A stretch of 64,000 nucleotides of DNA, from contig LJZR01000005.1 of the NCBI GenBank assembly GCA_001314865.1, positions 124,001 to 188,000 on the forward strand, read 5' to 3'. This DNA is from Phormidesmis priestleyi Ana (lineage in GTDB: Bacteria > Cyanobacteriota > Cyanobacteriia > Phormidesmidales > Phormidesmidaceae). Below are positions 8,747 through 16,782 of this stretch, in pieces. Numbering within the stretch: the stretch's first letter is position 1; each line of letters begins with the position of its first letter. The position numbers and the translations under genes are program-made. The notes under the pieces were generated by a model, which was not told where the DNA came from, ran no database searches, and worked only from the letters and a program-made list of their open reading frames with translations.

Positions 8747-10600
8747 CTAAATAGGGGCAGCAGCCTGCTTTAGCCTGTCTGAAATCATGGCAGTCTGTAG
8801 CTGATAGAGGGCAGCATAGTGCCCCGATTGGTGCATCAAATCGGTATGAGTGCCGCTCTCTATAATCCGACCTTTTTCGATATAAAACAGCCGATCAAAG
8901 TTTTTAGACGCTCGCAAATCATGCGTAATCAAAAACGTAGTAGATCCTTCAGTTAAACGCCTGAGCGCTTCATTCACGCTTTTTTCACTTTTGTTGTCAA
9001 GACCCACCGTGGGTTCATCAAGAATCACAATGCGAGCTTTGCGGATGGCAGCGCGGGCGATCGCAATTCGCTGCCGTTGTCCGCCCGAGAGGGTTGCACC
9101 GCGCTCGCTCATGAGCGTGTCGTATCCGTGGGGCAACTGCATGATAAAGTCGTGAGCATTGGCCAGTTTAGCGGCCTGCTCAATTTCTTTTTCGGTTGCA
9201 TTGAGCGCACCATAGGCAATATTTTCTCGTACGGTCGCACCAAAAAGAACGCTCTCTTGTAAAACAATACTCACCTGCTGACGCACCGACTCAATCGTAT
9301 AGTCGCGAATATCTTTTCCATCAATACAAACTTGGCCCAACAGCGGATCGTACAGGCGCAGCAGCAAGCTTACCAGCGTCGATTTACCACCGCCCGATGG
9401 CCCCACCAAGGCAATTCTCTCCCCAGCGCTGACCTCAAAGCTGACATCTTCTAAAATCATTCTATTCGATTCATAGGCAAAGTAAACATTGTTAAACGCC
9501 ACCTCACCTTTAAACGGGAGCGCTGCGATCGCTCCATGATTATTCTGTACCGCTGGCACCACATCAAACAAATCAAGAATTCGCTCCCCTGACGCGATCG
9601 CTTTAGAAATTTTAGCGGCTTCCTTAGCCAAATCGCGAGTGGGCTTAAAAGCCGTTTTGAGATAGGTAATAAAAACCAATAAATCACCAGGCGTTGCACC
9701 GCCCTGTTGAACAATAAGGGCACCCCGCCAGAGTACAAAAGCCGTGGCAATAGCCACCAATATTTCTGCCGTACGCTGCAGGCCAGCCGAAAGCTGCTGT
9801 GTTTGAGCACTATCTTCCAAACTCTGTCGGTTATCGTCCCCAAAAATCTTTTCTAACCGACCCTCTAGCGAAAGCGCCTGTACCACCTTAATTGCACCAA
9901 TGGCTTCGGCTGCGGTTGCGGCCATGGCACTTTCTCTTTTACGCTGCTGGCGAGAGACTTTTTTAATCCGCTTTGTGAGCTTAATACTAGAAATAAGAAA
10001 CAGCGGGAGAATGCCCATTGCAATCAGCGCTAGCTCCCAGTCAATCCAAAACATCACCACCACCATGCTGATCAGCGTGAGGGTATCTACAACCAGAGGT
10101 AGTGCGGCATTCACCGTAGTACTGCGCAGCGTATCCATATCGCTGGTAATGCGAGTGATGAGGTCGCCACTCTTAGTCTTGTGATAAAAAGAGAGCGAGA
10201 GCCGTTGAAGGTGTGCATACAGGTCGGCGCGCACCTCGGTAACCACACGACTCGCGGCAATAGAGAGCCCCACCAAACTCACATAAGCAGACATCGCCCG
10301 CAGCGCAGCCGTAGCCACAATTGCAAAGGCTAGCACCAGCAGCAACGTCTGAGAACTCATATCTCGCAATAGCGGCCAGTCTAGTTCTGCGTTATGCGCA
10401 TCGGGCACGAGCACAAAGTCAAAAATCAGCTTGAGCGGCCAGGGCGCTATCAGCCGCGAGAGCACTTTGGTGATTAGCGCAAATCCAGCCAAGGCAAACA
10501 GTCCCTGTTGGGTTTTAATATAGGGCCAAAACTGCCGCATGGTTCGCCGTATTCCTGGCCACGCCTGATTTAGAGTTTTTGGACGCTTACGTTTCATCAT
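8747..10600 (-). CDS. ABC exporter, fused permease and ATPase
   Basis: A 617-residue MsbA/LmrA-type half-transporter expected to act as a homodimer in the inner membrane. Residues about 25-320 form six transmembrane helices (ABC_membrane). The ATPase follows with Walker A GPSGGGKST, Q-loop VLQESVLFG, signature LSGGQRQRIAIARA, Walker B IVILDEPTVGLD and H-loop LITHDL, all intact. It is flanked on both sides by glycosyltransferase genes on the same strand, so export of a glycolipid or glycosylated product is the likely job. There is no clear Shine-Dalgarno before either of the two adjacent ATGs. A multidrug role cannot be excluded. Confidence 0.93.
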   Translation of the reverse strand: MMKRKRPKTLNQAWPGIRRTMRQFWPYIKTQQGLFALAGFALITKVLSRLIAPWPLKLIFDFVLVPDAHNAELDWPLLRDMSSQTLLLVLAFAIVATAALRAMSAYVSLVGLSIAASRVVTEVRADLYAHLQRLSLSFYHKTKSGDLITRITSDMDTLRSTTVNAALPLVVDTLTLISMVVVMFWIDWELALIAMGILPLFLISSIKLTKRIKKVSRQQRKRESAMAATAAEAIGAIKVVQALSLEGRLEKIFGDDNRQSLEDSAQTQQLSAGLQRTAEILVAIATAFVLWRGALIVQQGGATPGDLLVFITYLKTAFKPTRDLAKEAAKISKAIASGERILDLFDVVPAVQNNHGAIAALPFKGEVAFNNVYFAYESNRMILEDVSFEVSAGERIALVGPSGGGKSTLVSLLLRLYDPLLGQVCIDGKDIRDYTIESVRQQVSIVLQESVLFGATVRENIAYGALNATEKEIEQAAKLANAHDFIMQLPHGYDTLMSERGATLSGGQRQRIAIARAAIRKARIVILDEPTVGLDNKSEKSVNEALRRLTEGSTTFLITHDLRASKNFDRLFYIEKGRIIESGTHTDLMHQSGHYAALYQLQTAMISDRLKQAAAPI

Positions 10601-10668
10601 TGAAATAGCAAATGATTGAATAGGGTCTTTATCTGGAGTTTCCTCTAAAGTTCTATAAAAGAAACCGC

Positions 10669-11931
10669 TTATCCGACTTCTGCGAACACTCCAGAATGAG
10701 CAGATAGGTCAATTTGGTGGTGGTCAATTTGACGGTTAGCTTCAAAGGCCTGTTCATAAACAACTTTCCAATTCTGCTGTTCTATAGCAAGTGAGTGTTG
10801 CTCCAATGCGGTTTGACGAGCGGCTAAGCCTAGCTGATGCCGTCGGTCAGGCTGCAGGAGTAGCCGCCGCAGCGCGTCGGTCAGGCTTTCAGTATCGCCA
10901 GGGCGCACAACCAACCCGTTTATGTCATCTTCAATTATCTCGCCAATAGCGTCTACGCTGCTGCCCACAATGGCTTTGGCGGCCAGCATCGCTTCTAGCA
11001 TGGCATTGGGGCAGCCGTCGCGCAGAGAAGGAATAGCAAAAATATCTATATAGGGCAGGTAGGCCAGCGCTTCCTGACGGCTGATTGTGCCGGTAATGAG
11101 CACCCTGTCAGCAAAGCCACTTTGAGCCAGGGTCTGTTCCCAATAGCCGCGTTCTTTTTCAGCAAAGTCTCCGACCAATAACAAGGTAAGCACATGGTTC
11201 GCTCGCAACGCTTGGCAGGCATCAAATAAATATTCCAGTCCTTTTTTGTCTCTAAAGCTGCCGACAGATCCAATGACGGTGCCTTGTAGCTGTTCGGCTA
11301 AGGCAGGCTTAGGCAAATCGTCAAAAACAATAGGTTCAATGGCGTTCCAAAAGGCCGAGGATCGGTTTTGAATATCAGGCGCGATCGCACAGGCCCGTTT
11401 CATCAAATCCCGACTCACAAACGTTGTCCAACTTGAGTGGTTGAGCGTCCAGGCGACCTGGCTAAACTGCGCCGGACTAAACACATGCTTGTTCAAATCC
11501 GCGCCTCTCACGCTGTTGATAACTGGTAGATTTTCTTCTTTGGCAAGCAGCGTGGTTAAAAAGCCCATTTCATTAATAAAAAAGGCATGGAAAATGTTGA
11601 ACTGATAGATGCGATGCAGCGTTTTAAGTTGACTATGCAAGTCGCAAAGATAGTCTTGGTCTTTGGCCTGTTCGTAGCGCACCGCAGGCTTTAGACGATG
11701 GACGGTAATGCCTGCTAGCTCAGTCGTTTGGCAGCTCGCGCGGCGATATGCTCCCGCTGCTGCCATCGCCTTCTCTTCTCGAAAAATAGCCCGAAAAACA
11801 GCAACATGAACCTCATAACCAAGATCTAAAAGCATGTGAGCAATCCGGCTCACCGACTGGCCTACCCCACCTACATCGGGCGGAAACTCTAACGTTGTGA
11901 TACAAATTTTCTGTTTCATGGTTTGTCTCAT
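10669..11931 (-). CDS. Glycosyltransferase family 4 (GT-B)
   Basis: A 420-residue GT4 transferase. The N-terminal domain begins KICITTLEFPPDVGGVGQSV, the acceptor-side glycine loop. The C-terminal nucleotide-sugar domain has VIGSVGSFRDKKGLEYLFDA, LLLVGDFAEKERGYWEQ, YIDIFAIPSLRDGCPNAMLEAMLAAKAIVGSSV (the E-x7-E motif) and GLVVRPGDTESLTDAL. The start could be 11931 or the ATG four codons later; neither has a good Shine-Dalgarno. It lies between the ABC exporter and three related GT-B genes on the same strand, consistent with one transcription unit. Confidence 0.9.
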   Translation of the reverse strand: MRQTMKQKICITTLEFPPDVGGVGQSVSRIAHMLLDLGYEVHVAVFRAIFREEKAMAAAGAYRRASCQTTELAGITVHRLKPAVRYEQAKDQDYLCDLHSQLKTLHRIYQFNIFHAFFINEMGFLTTLLAKEENLPVINSVRGADLNKHVFSPAQFSQVAWTLNHSSWTTFVSRDLMKRACAIAPDIQNRSSAFWNAIEPIVFDDLPKPALAEQLQGTVIGSVGSFRDKKGLEYLFDACQALRANHVLTLLLVGDFAEKERGYWEQTLAQSGFADRVLITGTISRQEALAYLPYIDIFAIPSLRDGCPNAMLEAMLAAKAIVGSSVDAIGEIIEDDINGLVVRPGDTESLTDALRRLLLQPDRRHQLGLAARQTALEQHSLAIEQQNWKVVYEQAFEANRQIDHHQIDLSAHSGVFAEVG

Positions 11932-11970
11932 GGTTTATCTCACTGGTGTAGTCGAATTGATTCAATCAAC

Positions 11971-13221
11971 TCAAACCATTTTTGTTAATGCAGGTGTTAA
12001 TTCGGGTGTTAGTTCGGGTGTTAGTTCGGGCATTACTTCGGGCGCTTGCAGCAGCGTTTGAAAATAGTGGGCAGTATTGTCAGCACCTTGCAAATTGATA
12101 GTATGGGCTGCTGGGATTCGGCAAAGAGCGGTGATGATGGCTCGCCCTAAACGCTCAGGCTGCAAGTCTGCTGTTGTAAGCAGCGTTAGAACATCCATGC
12201 GAGCAAGCTTTTCGGCTCTGATGCGCTGCTCATCAGCCTGACTGGGATTGAGAGACGGCAGTAAGAGCGATCGCACCTTCGTTCTCAATAAATTCATCGT
12301 CGTATTATATCCGCCCAAGCTCACCGACAAATCCGCCTGTTTAAAGTAGTCCAACAGCAAAGAGGTATAGCGACGCAGTGTCACATTTGGCCGATGGAGA
12401 GCTGCTTGCTGCAATTTCAAAAAGTCTTCTTCCGGCATAAATGGCCCGGCAAACGCATAGATTTGATGAGGAATGGTTTCAGCTAACTGCGGACTCGCTG
12501 CAATCACAGCATTTAGCAGCTCAAATCCATGTCTGCCGCCGCCCGTGCTAGCAACAATCATCGGCGCTTTAGCACTGAGCGCGGCAACGTCATCTGGCAT
12601 CGGTAACTGCGCTTGAAACGGTGACTGTGCCACATAACCTGTGTAAATAATTTCACAGGTTAGATCACCCACCCGAGGGAAAAACTCTTCTAGCTTTATA
12701 AAACTTGGATCAGAATGGAACAACACCGCATCATAAAAGCGATTGATCAATCGACAGACTTTTTCTTCTCTGCGTTGTCTAGCACCCGGCGATAGCGGCT
12801 GCGTCATGATGATATCTCTCAAGCTGCAAACAATTTTCACCGGCTGGGCCGAAGCCTTGGCCTTTTTTAGCAGCGGTTTTAGCTCGGACTTCATGCTCAT
12901 TTTGCTAAAGGGGAAGCACTCTGTAACCAAACAATCTGGCTGAAAGCGATCAAAGGTGTTGATCAAGATCTGCTGTCGCTCAGCTTTTACCGCTTCCAAA
13001 GACTGCGTTCCCTCCAATGGCAATAGCGCTGCGCCCTTTTGCCAGAGCGCAGGTAAATACACAATTTCTACTTCATCCGGCAGCTGAAACTGCGGAACCA
13101 TTTGCCCACCAGTGACAAAACACACTTTAAAGTTTTTCACTAAGCTGCGCATGATCTCCCGGCAGCGAACTAAATGGCCCATCCCGGCTAAATGTTGACA
13201 GTAGATCATAATTTTGTTCAT
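11971..13221 (-). CDS. GT-B glycosyltransferase (MurG/GT28-like), copy 1
   Basis: A 416-residue protein starting MNKIMIYCQHLAGMGHLVRC, a MurG/GT28-type glycine-rich acceptor loop. The C-terminal nucleotide-sugar domain has MIVASTGGGRHGFELL, IYAFAGPFM and LSVSLGGYNTTMNLL. It is homologous along its length to 13299-14525, and more distantly to 14782-16059. GAGGAG lies seven bases upstream of the ATG. The extreme C-terminus consists of PELT repeats made by a 12-bp tandem duplication. This family occurs in bacterial glycan and glycolipid clusters, but the donor and acceptor here are not known. Confidence 0.82.
   Translation of the reverse strand: MNKIMIYCQHLAGMGHLVRCREIMRSLVKNFKVCFVTGGQMVPQFQLPDEVEIVYLPALWQKGAALLPLEGTQSLEAVKAERQQILINTFDRFQPDCLVTECFPFSKMSMKSELKPLLKKAKASAQPVKIVCSLRDIIMTQPLSPGARQRREEKVCRLINRFYDAVLFHSDPSFIKLEEFFPRVGDLTCEIIYTGYVAQSPFQAQLPMPDDVAALSAKAPMIVASTGGGRHGFELLNAVIAASPQLAETIPHQIYAFAGPFMPEEDFLKLQQAALHRPNVTLRRYTSLLLDYFKQADLSVSLGGYNTTMNLLRTKVRSLLLPSLNPSQADEQRIRAEKLARMDVLTLLTTADLQPERLGRAIITALCRIPAAHTINLQGADNTAHYFQTLLQAPEVMPELTPELTPELTPALTKMV
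11995..12042. repeat. 12-bp tandem repeat, about 4 copies
   Basis: Units close to GTTAGTTCGGGT at the 3' end of the copy-1 glycosyltransferase gene; they encode repeated PELT (last unit PALT) before the stop. Confidence 0.9.
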
Positions 13222-13298
13222 GGCGTCTCCTCTTACAGATAGTGCTCAGATAATGTCCAGATAATGTCCAGATAACGGCTGTTTAGTATTGAGTAAAT

Positions 13299-14525
13299 TT
13301 AGGCCACCGCTGTTGCCGCAATGCTGCTGACCTGTTTTCTAGCCGGATTACTGGTGACTAATGTTCCTTGTGCTAAAGCCGTTACAAATTGAGCCGTGTT
13401 TTCCACTCCGTTGAGATCAATATCCAGCCGACTAGGAGACTGCTGTAAATGCGCAATAATCACTTCAGCAAAACGCGCTGGCTGCAAATCTTCTGGTTCT
13501 ATCTTCCGCGCTTTTCCAAGTGCTGCTAGCCGCTCAACTCGCTTGGTTTGCTCCTGGTCATCATTACCAGTAAAAGGTAGCATCATGGCTCGCACGCCTG
13601 TGGTTAAAATGTTCATGGTGGTGTTGTATCCTGACATGCTTATAGACAGATCTGCCTGCTGCATATAAGACAAAAAGTTGGGTGTATAGCGACTGATTTG
13701 TAGATTGTTGCGATCGCGCGTTGCCGCCTTCAGTTCCCAAAACTTTTCCTCTGGCATAAAAGGCCCGGTAAATACCTGAATGTGATGCGGCAGCTTGCCT
13801 TCTAAAAATTCAGCTGTCGCCACCACACAATCGAGCAGCTCATGTCCAAAGCGACCACCGCCCACACTGACTAAAATCATCGGTCGTTGCTTGCTCAACG
13901 CAATTCGATCCACAATCGTCAGTCGGTTATGCTCCGGCTTTTGTACCACATAGCCGGTGTAGCGCACATCACAGTTCAAATCAGCCATCCTCGAAAAGCT
14001 CTCTTCTAAGGGGTGAAGCGTGGGGTCGCCGTGAATCAATAGCTGGTCAAAATATTGATTGATTAAACGAACAACTTTCGCTTCATGACGAGCCTGATTA
14101 CTTTTAGTGACCACAATGTCACGCAAACTAGAAACAATCTTTGTTCCCCTAGCCATTGCCGCCTCCATCAGCGGCACTAGCTCAAAGGAAAACCGCCGCC
14201 GTCCAAATGGAAACAGCTCAATCATGAGCACATCTGGCTGAAAAGTCTCAAGCGTCTCAAGCAGCTGCCGTCGCCGCATTTCTTCAGCCGCTTCTAGGCT
14301 TAAGTTTGGATTAACAGACATCAGCTCACGAAACTCGGTATCGGTTTTAATCGCAGGCAAATTGATCACCTGCACCGATGGCGGCGGCTGAAAACCTGAA
14401 ACCACTTCTCCCCCATTGACAAAGCACACTTCAAAACTGGCCGTGAGCCCACGCACAATTTCCATACTGCGAATAAGGTGACCCATGCCTAAAATATGCT
14501 GACAATAGAACATTAGTTTTTTCAT
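13299..14525 (-). CDS. GT-B glycosyltransferase (MurG/GT28-like), copy 2
   Basis: A 408-residue paralogue of the gene at 11971-13221. It begins MKKLMFYCQHILGMGHLIRS and shares SLRDIVVTKS, ILVSVGGGRFGHELLD, VFTGPFMPEEKFW, LSISMSGYNTTMNIL and the FTGNDDQEQTKRVERL region that corresponds to NPSQADEQRIRAEKL in copy 1. AAAGGT lies seven bases before the ATG. The close similarity and direct neighbourhood indicate tandem duplication. The two may add successive sugars of the same linkage type. Confidence 0.82.
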   Translation of the reverse strand: MKKLMFYCQHILGMGHLIRSMEIVRGLTASFEVCFVNGGEVVSGFQPPPSVQVINLPAIKTDTEFRELMSVNPNLSLEAAEEMRRRQLLETLETFQPDVLMIELFPFGRRRFSFELVPLMEAAMARGTKIVSSLRDIVVTKSNQARHEAKVVRLINQYFDQLLIHGDPTLHPLEESFSRMADLNCDVRYTGYVVQKPEHNRLTIVDRIALSKQRPMILVSVGGGRFGHELLDCVVATAEFLEGKLPHHIQVFTGPFMPEEKFWELKAATRDRNNLQISRYTPNFLSYMQQADLSISMSGYNTTMNILTTGVRAMMLPFTGNDDQEQTKRVERLAALGKARKIEPEDLQPARFAEVIIAHLQQSPSRLDIDLNGVENTAQFVTALAQGTLVTSNPARKQVSSIAATAVA

Positions 14526-14781
14526 GATTCAGATACCTTTGGATAAACAGGGTGAATGAGAAAGTCACCGAAAATTTACTTGCACAGTTTTTCTAGTCAC
14601 AGTTTTTCTAGCCAGAGTTTGTTGACTAGCGCCGTCAAAACGAAGGGAATCGCAATTACATACACTGCCAGCAGATGGGCTTAGTAGGGCTGTGCCTAGC
14701 GCCATAAGCTTTACTGTCGTTGATATCTTCATTAAACGCATCTCTAGCCATTGAGCTAAGCCATTGGGCTAAGCCATTGAG
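14526..14781. other. Short gap with a small ORF and direct repeats
   Basis: This gap between copies 2 and 3 of the GT-B genes holds a 58-codon frame (14565-14741) and direct repeats: AGTTTTTCTAG twice near 14587-14612, and a 13-bp ATTGAGCTAAGCC-like unit three times near 14751-14788, running into the end of copy 3. Confidence 0.6.
14565..14741 (-). CDS. Small ORF with signal-peptide-like N-terminus
   Basis: A 58-codon frame whose N-terminus has a basic start, a hydrophobic core and a small-residue stretch (KLMALGTALLSPSAG), resembling an export signal. DNA 14667-14741 aligns without gaps to about 7378-7451 (roughly 53 of 74 identical bases). In this frame the differences fall most often in the third codon position and least in the second, and both copies read xRLxKIxxTV then xALLSPSxG. 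That points to a once-coding small exported peptide present in two copies. The rest of the frame (QQTLARKTVTRKTVQ) is unremarkable. No ribosome-binding site is evident; it may be a decayed leader. Confidence 0.35.
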   Translation of the reverse strand: MRLMKISTTVKLMALGTALLSPSAGSVCNCDSLRFDGASQQTLARKTVTRKTVQVNFR

Positions 14782-16059
14782 CTAAGCGGGAAGGCATAGC
14801 GAAGGAGAAGACGCAGAAAGAGAAAAATTCATGCCAGAAAGGTCTGACGATACCAGAGCCGACAAATAATGACTAATGCAAGAAAGTCCGTTGAAGTTGA
14901 TATCATTAGGATAGAACGGGGGAATTGAAAACTGCTTGAGTACAGTTTGCAAAAGCGATCGCGCCGTCATCTCTTCAGGATGCAACATCGTCACCCAGCC
15001 CTTTTGCTGAAAGCGAGTCGCGCGAATTAACTGTTCTTGCGAAGGTCGAATGCGGGGTACTACCACCACTCGCTTACCCAGGCTTAAAATTTCAGTCAAG
15101 GTGTTGTAGCCACCCATTGCTACAACCACATCAGCGGCTTTCACACAGCTCAACAGATCATTCGAAAAGCTTTTAAAAATAACATCAGGACAGCTCGCCG
15201 CCATTTGCTGAAGCTGAAGCTGCTGTTTAATCGGCATCTCGGGGCCGCACAGCACCAGGCTTTTAAGAGAGTGAGAAAGCTCGCCATCTCTCGTAGAAGT
15301 TTTGATCTGCTGAATACCTTCAAGATAAGTATGCACCATATCGTAACCATCTTCTCCACCACCAGGCGTGACCAACACCAGCGGAGCATCGCGTTCTATG
15401 TTCAACTGCGCTCTAAAATCACCCCGCTGACGATTGTCCGGTTGTTTACGAATGTAGCCACAGTAGCAAACCTTGTGAGCCACCGGCAGGGGCAAGCGAT
15501 ATTCTTGCACAATATCAAAAACTGTCTGCGAACCCACTACCAAAATTTGTGCGTAGTATTTTTGAATCGTCGAGTAGTAGCCCCATCTACACCATTCAGC
15601 AATGGTTTTTTGAGGCGTGTCTAAAATATCGCGTAGCAGGAGCACACATTTGCTATTAGGAAGATCTTTTTTGAGATAGTTGAGAGTAGCAATGAGCTCA
15701 CCTTTTAAGCCGGTGGGCTTTTTATCCACGAGTAAAATGTCGGGCTTGAAATGAGTGACCGCTGAATGAATGAGCTGCGATCGCAAAGCAACCGTTTCTT
15801 CAGTCGGCATTCTCAAATACTTGGCACACAGTTCTCCCGACAAGCCTCGATTTAAGCAGGGCAGCTTAATATAATCTAACCTTTGGGGCAGGCGAAACTC
15901 ATGTATCATCGGTGAGCCCGATACCAGCAACACAGAGAGCTTAGGCCAACAGATTAGCAACTGCTCACAAATAGCTAGCATGCGACGCAGATTACCAAGC
16001 CCAAACGTATCATGGGAGTAAACCATTATTCGGGTAATGTTTGTATTTTTCAAGGCCAT
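14782..16059 (-). CDS. GT-B glycosyltransferase (MurG/GT28-like), copy 3
   Basis: A 425-residue, more divergent relative of the two genes downstream. It has TRIMVYSHDTFGLGNLRRML at the N-terminus (the acceptor loop with GLGN for GMGH), VLVTPGGGEDGYDM, LVLCGPEMP and VVVAMGGYNTLTEILSLGKR, the nucleotide-sugar motif. I chose the ATG at 16059 because residues upstream of it in the longer frame (from 16146) look non-coding and an AGG lies about ten bases before it. It is the first gene of the minus-strand glycan run, so the operon promoter should lie in 16060-16780. Function by family: transfer of a sugar from a nucleotide donor. Confidence 0.82.
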   Translation of the reverse strand: MALKNTNITRIMVYSHDTFGLGNLRRMLAICEQLLICWPKLSVLLVSGSPMIHEFRLPQRLDYIKLPCLNRGLSGELCAKYLRMPTEETVALRSQLIHSAVTHFKPDILLVDKKPTGLKGELIATLNYLKKDLPNSKCVLLLRDILDTPQKTIAEWCRWGYYSTIQKYYAQILVVGSQTVFDIVQEYRLPLPVAHKVCYCGYIRKQPDNRQRGDFRAQLNIERDAPLVLVTPGGGEDGYDMVHTYLEGIQQIKTSTRDGELSHSLKSLVLCGPEMPIKQQLQLQQMAASCPDVIFKSFSNDLLSCVKAADVVVAMGGYNTLTEILSLGKRVVVVPRIRPSQEQLIRATRFQQKGWVTMLHPEEMTARSLLQTVLKQFSIPPFYPNDINFNGLSCISHYLSALVSSDLSGMNFSLSASSPSLCLPA

Positions 16060-16143
16060 TATTGAGAACCTGAGCGTGATTGGCGTGATGTATCTGCTGT
16101 TAACTAACTTGTCATTAACTCTCACAAACTTGATTAAGACAAT

Positions 16144-16215
16144 CATGAACCTTACATGAGAAAATACTCATGAACCTTACTAACTCATGAACCTTACTAG
16201 CTCATGAACCTCATC
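16144..16215. repeat. Direct repeats of CATGAACCTTAC, 4 copies
   Basis: TGAACCTTAC starts at 16146, 16171 and 16188, with TGAACCTCAT at 16205. The last three are spaced exactly 17 bp, as in a 17-bp tandem repeat. The same octamer (GAACCTTA) forms the arm of the inverted repeat at 16526-16562. It could be a repeated binding site for a response regulator or simple slippage. Confidence 0.8.
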
Positions 16216-16525
16216 CTACTAATGTAAGAATGCTTTCATATCAACATCTGGGCCCTTTTTCACCTTCGCCTTTTTTCACCTTCTTTTACCTTGGCTTCTT
16301 TTACCTTATGGAGTGGTTATAGATGTCGTTATCAGCGCTCTTAAACACACGCTTACACACGAAAGAGAAAAGTAGAAGAGTAAAAAGCGAACGTAAGTCA
16401 ATCAAAATAAAACACTAAATAATCGCATTAACGGTTCCAATGAAAGATTCCTACAGTGACAGAAAGAAAAGAGTCCATTCTTGATAAACGTTATTTTTAC
16501 AAACGTCCTACACTCATAAGTGACT

Positions 16526-16562
16526 GAACCTTAATCATTAACTATAGCAATGATTAAGGTTC
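16526..16562. promoter_or_regulatory. 14-bp perfect inverted repeat
   Basis: The arms are GAACCTTAATCATT (16526-16539) and its exact complement (16549-16562) around a 9-base spacer. No T-run follows on either strand, so a terminator is unlikely. It lies about 220 bp upstream of the kinase start and could be an operator. Confidence 0.55.
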
Positions 16563-16782
16563 GGCTAAGTATGCATTCAGCAATAACAAGAAAATATATT
16601 TATATTCAGTCATTTTTTTAAATGAATTAGATGTAGAGCTAAAACATATTCATATATTGCATAACGTCTATTGCATAAATAGTAGTCAATAATTCTTCAG
16701 CACCTGACCTGTTTCCACTTTATTTTCCAACAGTTATCTATACATTTTGATTGTTGGCTTTGGCTACTTTACTGGGAAATTT

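Larger units (their letters stand above)
16060..16782. promoter_or_regulatory. Divergent control region, glycan operon and histidine kinase
   Basis: About 720 bp without a convincing gene separate copy 3 of the GT-B genes from the kinase gene. The region is AT-rich, with direct repeats at 16144-16215, CCTTTT-type repeats at 16255-16310 and a long perfect inverted repeat at 16526-16562. It must carry the promoters of both flanking units. Confidence 0.6.
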
